Below, piece by piece: positions 35,783-44,900 of a DNA stretch of 64,000 nt. Position numbers and translations under genes: made by a program. Position 1 is the stretch's first letter; every line of letters starts with the position of its first letter. The notes beneath the pieces are model-generated. The model ran no database searches. It was not told the origin of the DNA and was given only the letters and a program-made list of their open reading frames with translations. The DNA is from Novosphingobium sp. (lineage in GTDB: Bacteria > Pseudomonadota > Alphaproteobacteria > Sphingomonadales > Sphingomonadaceae), in NCBI RefSeq assembly GCF_039595395.1, contig NZ_JBCNLP010000001.1:3038001-3102000 (forward strand), in the 5' to 3' direction.

Positions 35783-37843
35783 TTACCCGCCGCGCAAAAG
35801 CTGCACGCCCCAGTCGCGCTCGAACAGGTAGAGCAGCAGGCGGGCGGCTTCCCCGCGCTCGCCGACAAGGCCGCCGTCACGCTCCATCAGCAGGCGGGCG
35901 TCGTCATGCGCCATGGGCAGCAGGCGCTGGATCTGTTCGAGGCTGGCGGTGCGGAAGGGCGTGTCGCCCGACTGGCGGGTGCCCAAAAGTTCACCGCCAC
36001 CGCGTAGACGCAGGTCTTCCTCGGCAAGGCGGAAGCCGTCCTGCGTTTCGCGCATCAGGGCCAGCCTTTCGCGGCCGACCTCGCTCAACGCCTCGCCGCG
36101 CAGCAGCAGGCAGGTCGATTTCTCGCTGCCGCGCCCGACGCGCCCGCGCAACTGGTGAAGCTGGGCAAGGCCGAAACGCTCGGCCTGCTCGATCACCATC
36201 AGCGTGGCATTGGGCACGTCCACGCCGACCTCGATCACCGTGGTCGCCACCAGCAGGCGCGCATCGCCTCGGGAAAAACGCTCCATGGCGGCGTCCTTCT
36301 CCTCGGGCTTCAACTGGCCGTGGACCAGCACGACATCATTGCCGAAATGCGCGGCCAGATCGGCATGGCGCGCCTCGGCGGCGGCGAGGTCGGCGGTTTC
36401 GCTTTCGCGCACCATCGGGCAGACCCAATAGGCCTGCTGCCCGGTCTCGAAATGGCGGCTGAGCGCGGCGACCACATCGCCGATCCGCTCCTGCGCCACC
36501 ACGCGCGTGTCGATGGCCTGGCGGCCCGGCGGCAGTTCGTCCAGCCGCGACACATCCATCTCGCCATATTGCGCCAGAGTCAGCGTGCGCGGGATCGGCG
36601 TGGCGGTCATGGCGAGGCAATGAGGCGTGGCCTTGCCCTTTTGCGTCAGCATCAGCCGCTGGCCGACACCGAAGCGATGCTGCTCATCGATCACCGCCAG
36701 CGCGAGGTTCTTATAGGCCACCGCATCCTGAAAGATGGCATGCGTGCCCACCACCATATCGATGCTGCCGTCCATCAGGCCCATCAGGATGCCCTCGCGG
36801 GCCTTGCCCTTGTCGCGCCCGGTCAGCAGGGCGATGTTGACGCCGGTGGGCGCGGCCATGCGGCGCAAAGTCTCAAAATGCTGGCGGGCAAGGATTTCCG
36901 TGGGCGCCAGCAGCGCGGCCTGAGCTCCCGCCTCCACCGCGATCAGCATGGATTCCAGCGCCACCACCGTCTTGCCGCTGCCCACATCGCCTTGCAGCAG
37001 GCGCAGCATCGGGGCGCTCTGGGCCAGATCGCCCTCGATCTCGGCGATGGAGCGGCGTTGCGCGCCGGTCAGCGCGAAAGGCAGCGCCAGTTTCGAGCGC
37101 AGTCGCCCGTCGCCCTGCAAAGGCTGGCCCTTGCTGCGGCGATTGCTGGCGCGCACCAGCATCAGCGCCAGAGAATTGGCCAACAACTCATCATAGGCGA
37201 GGCGGTCGCGCGCCTTGGGATCTTCGCCACGATGCGCGCCCAGCACGGCGGGCTGCCAATCGGGCCAACCCTGCTTGGTTTTCAACGAGGGTTCGATCCA
37301 TTCGGGCAGTTCCGGCACATGCGTCAAAGCCTGCTGCACCAGCGCGCCCAGACGTCCCTGAGTCATCCCTTCGGACAAGGGATAGATCGGCTCGATGGTC
37401 TTGCCCATCGCGGCCGTGCTGTCCTCGCCCACATGCTCGGGGTGGACGATCTGCAGGCTCTGCCCGAACTGGTCCAGACGCCCGGCGATCCAGCGCGGCT
37501 CGTTCAGCGGCAATTGCTTGCGCGCCCAGCCCGCATTGCGCCCAAAATAGACCAGAGCGCAGACATTCCCCGCCCGGTCCTGCGCCATCACCCGAAAGGG
37601 CGCGCGGGGATTGCCGCCGCCGCGATAATCGACGGGCGTCAGCTCCACGATCACCTGCTCGCCCACCGCGCTTTCCTCCAGCGCGTTCAGCACCCGGCGG
37701 CTGACGAAACGGTCGGGCAAATGATAGACGAAATCGCGAATCCGGTTGAGCCCAAGCTTGGCCAGAGGCTTGGACAACCCCGCCCCCACGCCTTTCAACG
37801 CTTCGGCACCGACAAACAGGGGATTGAGCTCTTCGGGACGCAT
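35783..37843 (-). CDS. recG: ATP-dependent DNA helicase RecG
   Basis: A 686-residue branch-migrating helicase. The N-terminal wedge/OB domain (about residues 1-180) is followed by the helicase core: Walker A in LLQGDVGSGKTVVALE, a DEQHRFGVGQR motif II, TATPIPRTL motif III, and VIEVGVDVPNATLMVIEQAERFGLAQLHQLRGRVGRG in the second RecA-like domain. The C-terminal TRG region follows. RecG rewinds forks and processes Holliday junctions and R-loops. sdhE begins divergently 107 bp away. Confidence 0.97.
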   Translation of the reverse strand: MRPEELNPLFVGAEALKGVGAGLSKPLAKLGLNRIRDFVYHLPDRFVSRRVLNALEESAVGEQVIVELTPVDYRGGGNPRAPFRVMAQDRAGNVCALVYFGRNAGWARKQLPLNEPRWIAGRLDQFGQSLQIVHPEHVGEDSTAAMGKTIEPIYPLSEGMTQGRLGALVQQALTHVPELPEWIEPSLKTKQGWPDWQPAVLGAHRGEDPKARDRLAYDELLANSLALMLVRASNRRSKGQPLQGDGRLRSKLALPFALTGAQRRSIAEIEGDLAQSAPMLRLLQGDVGSGKTVVALESMLIAVEAGAQAALLAPTEILARQHFETLRRMAAPTGVNIALLTGRDKGKAREGILMGLMDGSIDMVVGTHAIFQDAVAYKNLALAVIDEQHRFGVGQRLMLTQKGKATPHCLAMTATPIPRTLTLAQYGEMDVSRLDELPPGRQAIDTRVVAQERIGDVVAALSRHFETGQQAYWVCPMVRESETADLAAAEARHADLAAHFGNDVVLVHGQLKPEEKDAAMERFSRGDARLLVATTVIEVGVDVPNATLMVIEQAERFGLAQLHQLRGRVGRGSEKSTCLLLRGEALSEVGRERLALMRETQDGFRLAEEDLRLRGGGELLGTRQSGDTPFRTASLEQIQRLLPMAHDDARLLMERDGGLVGERGEAARLLLYLFERDWGVQLLRGG

Positions 37844-37950
37844 GCCGCCCTCATAAAGGCGGATAAGGATTTTTCCAGCCGCGTTCCCGCTTTATTCCAC
37901 TGTTCCAAATCACTGTTGATCTGGCGCCCGCCCCGGCCTAACCCGCCCCC

Positions 37951-38229
37951 ATGACCGACTCCCAAGCCCATCAGGACCGCCTCAAGCGCCTCCATTTCCG
38001 CGCCTGGCATCGCGGCACGCGTGAGGCCGACTATATGATCGGCTGCTTCTTCGACCGCTTCCATGCCGAATGGAGCGAGGCTGACCTCGTCTGGTTCGAG
38101 ACCCTGATCGAGGAAGAGGATGTCGATATCCTCGGCTGGGCACTGGGCTCGCTGTCCGTGCCGCAGGAGTATCAGGGCGCGCTGATGGAGCGCATGCGCA
38201 AGCTGGATTACGTCGACATTCCGCGCTGA
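37951..38229 (+). CDS. sdhE: FAD assembly factor SdhE
   Basis: A 92-residue protein (SdhE/SDH5, DUF339). The functional RGxxE motif is HRGTREADYMIG at about residues 20-31, and FDRFHAEWSEADLVWFETLIEEEDVDILGWALG is typical. It helps attach FAD covalently to succinate dehydrogenase SdhA and fumarate reductase. The arrangement recG - sdhE - mfd is common in alphaproteobacteria. Confidence 0.96.
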   Translation: MTDSQAHQDRLKRLHFRAWHRGTREADYMIGCFFDRFHAEWSEADLVWFETLIEEEDVDILGWALGSLSVPQEYQGALMERMRKLDYVDIPR

Positions 38230-38389
38230 ACGATCCGCGCCGGATCGGAACAAAACGCAAACCAACGCCTTCCCCTCAAGCGCTGACTGCCCTAAAGGCG
38301 TCTGCACTCCCCTGCCCGCCGAATCGGCGCGGCGGGTTTTCTGCCGTGCCCGGATCTGACGCCGAAACCCTGACGAAAGCGCTGTTGCC

Positions 38390-41300
38390 ATGCCCGATAT
38401 CTCCCGCATCCTTGCCGCCAAGAGCCCGCTGACGCTGGCCGGGCTGGTGCGCGGCGCCCAGCCCATGGTGCTGGCCGATCTGGCACGGGCAGCGGCGGTG
38501 AAACAGGGCCGCGCGGTCTTCGTCGCCGCCGACGATGCCGCCATGCGCGCCATCGGCGACGCGGCCAAAATCTTCGCCCCCGAACTGGAGGTGGTGGAAT
38601 TCCCCGCGTGGGACTGCCTGCCCTATGACCGCGCCAGCCCCGCCGTCTCGATCTCCACCCGCCGTCTGGCCGCCTTGCACCGGCTGCAGCAGAAGGTGGA
38701 GGCGCCGCAACTGCTGCTCACCACCGTGGGCGCGATCACCCAGCGCGTGCTCACGCCCTTCCGCATCCGCGAATCGGTGCGGCTGCTCAAACCCGGCGTG
38801 GAAATCGGGCGCGAGAGCCTGACCGCCCTGCTCGCCCGCGCCGGCTATGCCCGCACCGACACGGTGGCCGATGCCGGCGAATATGCGGTGCGCGGCTCGA
38901 TCTTCGACATCTTCCCCAGCGGTCTGGATCAGGGCTTGCGCCTCGATTTCTTCGGCGACGAGATCGAGACGATCCGCCTCTTCGATCCCGCCACCCAGCG
39001 CACCACCGGCACGCTGCCCCAACACCTGCTGCTGCCCGCCAGCGAGGCGCTGCTCGATGACGAGAGCATCAAGCGCTTCCGCAGCCGCTATCGCGAGCGT
39101 TTCGCCGCCCATGCCACCACCGACCCGCTCTATCAGGCGGTGAGCGACGGACGCCGTCTGGCGGGCATGGAGCATTGGCTGCCGCTGCTGGAAGACCGTC
39201 TGGTGACGCTGTTCGACCATCTGGGCGAGGCCGATCTGCTGCTGGTGGAAGCCGGAGCGCAAGGCGCCATCGAGGAACGTCTGGCCGACGTCACCGATTA
39301 CCACCATTCGCGCGCCGACCCGGAAACCCAGAAGAAATCGGGCGCCTATCGCCCACTGCCCGCCGATGCCCTGTACCTGACTCAGGATGAAATCGCGCGC
39401 AGCCTGCAAGGCTGGCCCGCGCATACGGCCCAGCCTTTCCCCCAGCCCGACAGCGCCAACACGGTCGATTTCGCCTTCAACGGCGCGCGCGATTTCGCCC
39501 CCGAACGCGCACGCGGCGACAACGCTTACGAGGCCGCCGCCAAGCATCTGATCGCTCAGGCCCGCATGGGCAAGAAGGCGGTGCTGGCTTGCTATTCCAC
39601 CGGCAGCCGCGCGCGCATCACGTCGATCCTTGGCGAGGCGGGCGAGGCCTTCAAGGCCCCCACCCCCGCTCTGGCCGATACGTGGCAGGAGGCTTTGGGC
39701 ATTGCCGCCTCGGGCCGTGTCGCGGCTCTGGTGCTGCCGCTGGAAACCGGCTTTGCCAGCGAGAGCGTGGAGATCCTCACCGAGCAGGATCTGCTGGGCG
39801 ACCGCCTTGTCCGCCGTAAGAAAAAGAAGAAATCCGCCGACGCCTTTCTGGCCGAACTCGCCGCGCTCAGCCCCGGCGATCTGGTGGTCCATATGGATCA
39901 CGGCATCGGCAAATACGAAGGCCTGCAATCGGTGCCCGTCGGCGGCAGCCCGCATGATTGCGTGATGCTGACCTATGCCGGAGGCGACAAGCTCTACATC
40001 CCGGTCGAAAATCTCGATGTTCTGTCGCGGTTTGGCGCCGAGAATGAAGGCGTCGCGCTGGATCGCCTCGGCGGCGAGGCATGGCAGAAGCGCCGCGCGA
40101 AACTCAAGGAGCGCATCCGCGAGATCGCCCATGAGCTGCTGAAAACCGCCGCCCTGCGCGCCCTACGCACCGCTCCGGCGCTGGTCAGCGATCCGGCCAG
40201 CTTCGCGCCCTTTGTGGACCGCTTCCCCTGGGACGAGACCGAGGATCAGGAAGCCGCCATCGGCGACGTGCTGGAGGATCTGGCCAGCGGCAAGCCGATG
40301 GACCGCCTCGTCTGCGGCGATGTCGGCTTCGGCAAGACGGAAGTCGCTCTGCGCGCCGGTTTCGTCGCCGCCATGGCGGGCATGCAGGTGGCGGTGGTGG
40401 CACCCACCACGCTGCTCGCGCGCCAGCACCACAAGAGCTTTTCCGAACGCTTCGCCGGTTTCCCGCTGGAGGTGGGCCGCCTCTCGCGCCTCGTGCCCGA
40501 GAAGGAGGCCAGCGCCACCCGCGCGGGTCTGGCCGAGGGCAAGGTCGATCTGATTGTGGGCACGCATGCCCTGCTCGCCAAATCGGTGAATTTCAAGCGG
40601 CTCGGTCTGGTGATCGTCGATGAAGAACAGCGCTTCGGCGTCACCCATAAGGAGCGCCTGAAACAGCTGCGCGCCGACGTCCATATGCTGACGCTGACCG
40701 CCACCCCCATCCCGCGCACCCTGCAGATGGCGATGAGCGGCCTGCGCGAACTCTCCACCATCCAGACGCCGCCCGTCGATCGCCTTGCGGTGCGCACCTA
40801 TGTGATGGAATGGGACGAGATGGTGATGCGCGAGGCCTTGCTGCGCGAACACCATCGCGGCGGGCAGAGCTTTATCGTCGTCCCCCGCATCTCCGACATG
40901 GCCGAGGTCGAGGAATGGCTGCGCACCTATGTGCCTGAGGTGAAATATGTTTCCGCCCATGGCCAGATGGCGGCCAGCGAGGTGGAAGAGCGCATGAGCG
41001 CTTTCTATGAGCGCAAGTACGATGTGCTGCTCTCCACCACCATCGTGGAAAGCGGGATCGATATTCCCAGCGCGAACACGATCATCATCCATCGCGCAGA
41101 CCGTTTCGGCCTTGCCCAGCTTTACCAGCTTCGCGGGCGCGTTGGGCGTTCGAAATTGCGCGCCTATGCCTATCTCACCACGGCGGCGGGCAAGGGCATG
41201 ACCGACACCGCCGAAAAGCGCCTGAAGGTGCTGGGCGATCTGGACTCGCTGGGCGCCGGTTTCCAGCTTGCCAGCCACGACCTCGACATTCGCGGCGCGG

Positions 41301-41893
41301 GGAACCTGCTTGGTGATGAGCAGTCGGGCCATATCCGCGAGGTCGGCTTCGAACTCTACCAGTCCATGCTGGAAGACGCGATCCTCGCCGCCAAGGCAGG
41401 CGAAATCGGCCTTGAGCGCGACAGCACCAAGGGCCTCTCGCCGCAGATCACCGTCGATGCGCCGATCATGATCCCCGAGGAGTACGTGCCGGATCTCGCC
41501 GTCCGCATGGCGCTCTACCGCCGCCTCAACGATGCCGAGGATGGCGCCGAGGTCGAGGCCCTCTCCGCCGAGATGATCGACCGCTTCGGGCCTTTGCCGC
41601 AGCCCACGATCAACCTCATCCAGCTGATCCAGATCAAGCGTCAGGCCATCGAGGCGCATATCGCCAAGATCGACGTGGGCGCGAAGGGCACTCTGGTGTC
41701 GTTCCACAATGACTCCTTCCCCGATATTGCCGGTCTGGCCGCCTATGCCGCGCGGCTGGAGGGCACGATCAAGCTGCGGCCCGACAGCAAGCTGATCGTC
41801 AGCCGCGCATGGGGCGATCCCAAGGCGCGGTTGAACGGGTTGCTGCAACTGACCAAGGGGTTGAGTGCGATTTTGAAGAAGAAGAGGAAGTAA
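38390..41893 (+). CDS. mfd: Transcription-repair coupling factor Mfd
   Basis: A 1167-residue translocase, full length. It has the UvrB-like N-terminal module (AADDAAMRAIGD through the AFNGARDFAPERARGD region), the RNA-polymerase-interacting domain (LVVHMDHGIGKYEGLQ), and the RecG-like motor with Walker A GDVGFGKT at about residues 643-650, DEEQRFGVTHKERLK, TATPIPRTLQMAMSGLRELSTI and the second RecA domain (STTIVESGIDIPSANTIIIHRADRFGLAQLYQLRGRVGR). The C-terminal domain 7 follows. Mfd removes stalled RNA polymerase and recruits UvrA. Eight bases past its stop begins repeat copy 3. Confidence 0.97.
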   Translation: MPDISRILAAKSPLTLAGLVRGAQPMVLADLARAAAVKQGRAVFVAADDAAMRAIGDAAKIFAPELEVVEFPAWDCLPYDRASPAVSISTRRLAALHRLQQKVEAPQLLLTTVGAITQRVLTPFRIRESVRLLKPGVEIGRESLTALLARAGYARTDTVADAGEYAVRGSIFDIFPSGLDQGLRLDFFGDEIETIRLFDPATQRTTGTLPQHLLLPASEALLDDESIKRFRSRYRERFAAHATTDPLYQAVSDGRRLAGMEHWLPLLEDRLVTLFDHLGEADLLLVEAGAQGAIEERLADVTDYHHSRADPETQKKSGAYRPLPADALYLTQDEIARSLQGWPAHTAQPFPQPDSANTVDFAFNGARDFAPERARGDNAYEAAAKHLIAQARMGKKAVLACYSTGSRARITSILGEAGEAFKAPTPALADTWQEALGIAASGRVAALVLPLETGFASESVEILTEQDLLGDRLVRRKKKKKSADAFLAELAALSPGDLVVHMDHGIGKYEGLQSVPVGGSPHDCVMLTYAGGDKLYIPVENLDVLSRFGAENEGVALDRLGGEAWQKRRAKLKERIREIAHELLKTAALRALRTAPALVSDPASFAPFVDRFPWDETEDQEAAIGDVLEDLASGKPMDRLVCGDVGFGKTEVALRAGFVAAMAGMQVAVVAPTTLLARQHHKSFSERFAGFPLEVGRLSRLVPEKEASATRAGLAEGKVDLIVGTHALLAKSVNFKRLGLVIVDEEQRFGVTHKERLKQLRADVHMLTLTATPIPRTLQMAMSGLRELSTIQTPPVDRLAVRTYVMEWDEMVMREALLREHHRGGQSFIVVPRISDMAEVEEWLRTYVPEVKYVSAHGQMAASEVEERMSAFYERKYDVLLSTTIVESGIDIPSANTIIIHRADRFGLAQLYQLRGRVGRSKLRAYAYLTTAAGKGMTDTAEKRLKVLGDLDSLGAGFQLASHDLDIRGAGNLLGDEQSGHIREVGFELYQSMLEDAILAAKAGEIGLERDSTKGLSPQITVDAPIMIPEEYVPDLAVRMALYRRLNDAEDGAEVEALSAEMIDRFGPLPQPTINLIQLIQIKRQAIEAHIAKIDVGAKGTLVSFHNDSFPDIAGLAAYAARLEGTIKLRPDSKLIVSRAWGDPKARLNGLLQLTKGLSAILKKKRK

Positions 41894-41900
41894 GGAAGAT

Positions 41901-42137
41901 GCGAGGGGGTTACCCCCTCGCGCTCCCATAACGTCTTCCGACGACAGGGCCGTGGCACCCGATCCGCGTGCACAAACTCTCCACCCGCGCAACCTAAAGC
42001 GCCGCAGGCAGTGTCACCATGATCCAAAGATGGCGCTGGCAATCTTCAAGCCTGCGGCGCAGCGACCTTGCTCTGCTGCCGAACCCCATGCGCCAACGCT
42101 GACAAAAAATGGGAGCGCGAGGGTGTAACACCCTCGC
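41901..42137 (+). repeat. Composite palindromic intergenic repeat, copy 3
   Basis: A 237-bp copy with both palindromic ends and the same internal blocks as copy 2. It begins eight bases past mfd and ends 15 bases before the convergent EAL gene. Copies 2 and 3 resemble each other more than either resembles copy 1. Confidence 0.93.
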
Positions 42138-42152
42138 ACTTACCCTTCCTTC

Positions 42153-43505
42153 CTACTGCCCCAAAGCCAGCTTCAAAAACGCCTCGGCACTCATCGGCTG
42201 AGCCCGCACGAAGCCCTGATAATAGGCGCAACCCTCGCGCGCCACGGCCAGCCGCTGGGGCTCACTCTCGATGCCTTCGGCGATCACTTCCAGATCCAGC
42301 GCATGCGCCATCGCAGCAATCGCGCGCAGCACCGCCAGATCGCGCGGGTCCTCGGTGATGCCGTCCACCATCGAGCGATCCAGCTTCAGATAGTGCAACG
42401 GCAGCGTTTTGAGATAACGGAAGTTGCAAAACCCCGCCCCGAAATCGTCCAGCGCGATGCGGATATCCTGCGCGGCAAGGTCCGACAGAGACCGCTCGGC
42501 AAGGCTCATGTCCGAGACCAGCACCTGCTCGGTCACTTCCAGCGTGAGGCGGTCGTTGGGAAAGCCGGTCTTGCCCAGAGCGCGGCCCAGATCGAAGGGA
42601 AAGCTTCCAGCCGACAAATCCGCCGCCGTCACGTTCAACGATAAACGCAAAGGCGCAGGCCAAGCCGCCGCCGCCTTCAGCGCCTGCTCGGCGATATGGC
42701 GTGACAGGGGCACGACATGATCGGCCCGCTCGGCAATCGCAAACAAAGCGCCCGCCCCGATGCGGCCCAGCTTGGGGTGGTTCCAGCGCGCCAGAGCTTC
42801 CGCGCCGGAGAGGCGCTCCTCGGCCTGCTCGCCATCTGGGCCGGATTGCCAGTTCAGCGCGAATTGCGGCTGGAACAGCACCTCGATTTCCTTGCGGTCG
42901 ATGGCGCGCAGCAGATCGGCTTCCAGCTCGGCGGCGGTGCGCCCGGCGCGGGTGGTCTCGCCATCGGCCCACATCACGCGCAGGCCCTGGTGGCGCTGGG
43001 CCACGGCAAAGGTCTGCGCCAGACGGTCGAGCACGCTCTCGGCGCCCTCATCCTTCAGCACGCGCAGCAGCGCCAGCCGGGGCGAGAGCCGCAACGTACC
43101 GCCCCGCCGCACCAGAGGACGCGCCACGCGGTCAGCCAGTTGCTCGGCGAACATCTGCCAGCGCTCGCGGCTGCAGGGTTCGTCGGCGATCAGCAGGAAG
43201 GTGCCACCGGGCGCGCGGGCGGCCATCCACGGGCCGGTCAGTTCGGCTTGCGCGAATTGCGTCAGGCGGCGCGCCACCTCGACCAGAGCATCGTCACCCG
43301 CCGCCGCGCCATAGGCCAGATTGACCGTCTCGAAGCGCCGCAACCCCAGCAACAGGGCGTGGAAGCGCGTGGCGGGGATCGGCTCGTCGGGGGCCTGCCC
43401 GGCATTCTCCGCCCATTCGGCCAGCCTTTCGCGCGCCATGTCCAGCCCCGGCAGGCCGGTGAGCGCATCGCGCATATCGTCGAGGTCCAGTTGCGCGTCA
43501 TCCAT
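42153..43505 (-). CDS. EAL-domain phosphodiesterase with degenerate GGDEF
   Basis: A 450-residue cytosolic protein. Residues ~10-180 are a decayed GGDEF fold: the signature is replaced by APGGTFLL, so no cyclase activity is expected. Residues ~195-445 are an EAL domain with the catalytic set: SGAEALARW (EAL), LSLNVTAADL, LEVTEQVL, ALDDFGAGF, LKLDRSMV and VIAEGIES. It probably degrades cyclic-di-GMP, with the degenerate domain perhaps binding GTP to activate it, as known for CC3396 in Caulobacter. No transmembrane segment or receiver domain is seen. Confidence 0.9.
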   Translation of the reverse strand: MDDAQLDLDDMRDALTGLPGLDMARERLAEWAENAGQAPDEPIPATRFHALLLGLRRFETVNLAYGAAAGDDALVEVARRLTQFAQAELTGPWMAARAPGGTFLLIADEPCSRERWQMFAEQLADRVARPLVRRGGTLRLSPRLALLRVLKDEGAESVLDRLAQTFAVAQRHQGLRVMWADGETTRAGRTAAELEADLLRAIDRKEIEVLFQPQFALNWQSGPDGEQAEERLSGAEALARWNHPKLGRIGAGALFAIAERADHVVPLSRHIAEQALKAAAAWPAPLRLSLNVTAADLSAGSFPFDLGRALGKTGFPNDRLTLEVTEQVLVSDMSLAERSLSDLAAQDIRIALDDFGAGFCNFRYLKTLPLHYLKLDRSMVDGITEDPRDLAVLRAIAAMAHALDLEVIAEGIESEPQRLAVAREGCAYYQGFVRAQPMSAEAFLKLALGQ

Positions 43506-43658
43506 GGGTGATCGGTCCGGTGGCGGCGGAAACGGCTCCCGCGCCGAATCAGCTTCTTACGCCTTGCAGCTTGCCAAAGCGTTCCTTTTCTCGCCATGGA
43601 CACACCCAAGGCGCCCGCCTATGACTGCGCCCTTCCCCAAGCAGTTGCCGGATCGAGA

Positions 43659-44438
43659 ATGACGAAGGAACCAAGGCTCGCTCTGGCCGCATCGGATACG
43701 CCGGCCGCGCAAGCGGCGCTGGCCGCCATGCAGAACGATCATGACTGGGTGCCGCTGGCCGAGGCGGATGCGGTGGTGGTGCTGGGCGGCGACGGTTTTA
43801 TGCTGACCGTGCTGCATCAGATGCTGGAGCTGGACCATGTGGTGCCCGCTTATGGCATCAATTACGGCACTGTGGGCTTTATGATGAACAAGGTGCGGTC
43901 ATCGCGCACGATCGAGCAGCGCGTGGCGCGCGCCACGCCGATTTCGGTGACGCCGCTGCAGATGGTGGCGCGCACCCATGCGGGCGAGACGATCAGCGCC
44001 TACGCCATCAATGAGGTCTCGCTGCTGCGCGAGACGCGCCAGACCGCCAGGCTGGAGATCACCGTGAATGACAAGGTGCGCATGGCCGATCTGGCCTGCG
44101 ACGGCATTCTGGTGGCGACGCCTGCGGGATCGACGGCGTATAATCTGTCGGCCAATGGCCCGATCCTGCCGCTGGGCAGCCAGATGCTGGCCTTGACGCC
44201 GATCAGCCCCTTCCGCCCGCGCCGCTGGAAAGGCGCGATCCTGCCGCAGAGCGCCGAGGTCTCCTTCCGCGTGCTGGAACCGGCCAAGCGCCCTGTGGCC
44301 GCCGTGGCCGACCAGAAGGAAGTGCGCGACATCGACAGTGTGACGATCACCGCCGCGCGCGACCGTCAGCTTCATCTGCTGTTCGACCGTGGCGCGAGTC
44401 TGGAAGAGCGCATTTTCGCCGAGCAGTTTCTGGTCTGA
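43659..44438 (+). CDS. nadK: NAD kinase
   Basis: A 259-residue enzyme that phosphorylates NAD to NADP with ATP. ATG at 43659 gives the N-terminus MTKEPRLAL. The GGDG motif is at residues 43-46 (VLGGDGFMLTVLHQ); NEVSLLRETRQTARLEI holds the NE/D dinucleotide site and DGILVATPAGSTAYNLSANGPILP is the conserved glycine-rich region. It is somewhat shorter than E. coli NadK, as is normal for alphaproteobacteria. A strong terminator follows. Confidence 0.96.
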   Translation: MTKEPRLALAASDTPAAQAALAAMQNDHDWVPLAEADAVVVLGGDGFMLTVLHQMLELDHVVPAYGINYGTVGFMMNKVRSSRTIEQRVARATPISVTPLQMVARTHAGETISAYAINEVSLLRETRQTARLEITVNDKVRMADLACDGILVATPAGSTAYNLSANGPILPLGSQMLALTPISPFRPRRWKGAILPQSAEVSFRVLEPAKRPVAAVADQKEVRDIDSVTITAARDRQLHLLFDRGASLEERIFAEQFLV

Positions 44439-44457
44439 GATTTTTTGCGGTGTGATG

Positions 44458-44500
44458 GGGGTCGGAACGGCGTTTGCTGCGCGGTTCCGGCCCCTTTTTT
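44458..44500 (+). terminator. Intrinsic terminator of nadK
   Basis: GGGGTCGGAAC (44458-44468) pairs with GTTCCGGCCCC (44484-44494), one G-T pair included, and is followed by TTTTTT. A textbook rho-independent terminator. Confidence 0.92.
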
Positions 44501-44676
44501 GTGCCTTGCGATGGTGCGTGAAGGCGAAAAACTGCCTCAACACCTTCAAAAGACGAAAACTTTTCCACAGATGGATGTTTTTTGCATTTTCGCGGCATTT
44601 TTGGGTTGTCAGTCTCGGAATGCCTGCTATTAGCGCGCTCCTGCCCGGCAGCGATGCCACGGCGGAAACGACATGG

Positions 44677-44751
44677 TCCCTGATAGCTCAGCGGTAGAGC
44701 TCTCGACTGTTAATCGAGCGGCCGTAGGTTCGAATCCTACTCAGGGAGCCA
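44677..44751 (+). tRNA. tRNA-Asn (anticodon GTT), likely island attachment site
   Basis: A 75-base gene with acceptor TCCCTGA/TCAGGGA, anticodon arm CTCGA-CTGTTAA-TCGAG and an encoded CCA. A P4-type integrase gene begins 150 bp downstream in the same orientation, which is the classic arrangement when an island has integrated into the 3' end of a tRNA gene and restored it. Confidence 0.96.
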
Positions 44752-44900
44752 CGTCCTTCTGTCTTACCCTTTCATGGGTAGTCAAAAGGCTAGATTTTCC
44801 GGCATTTTGCTGGCACCCCAACAATCATGTTCGATCATACACGATCATGCAAAGGCCCCCACTCTGGGGGCTCCGCTGGGGGCTTTGAATCGAGGCCCGC

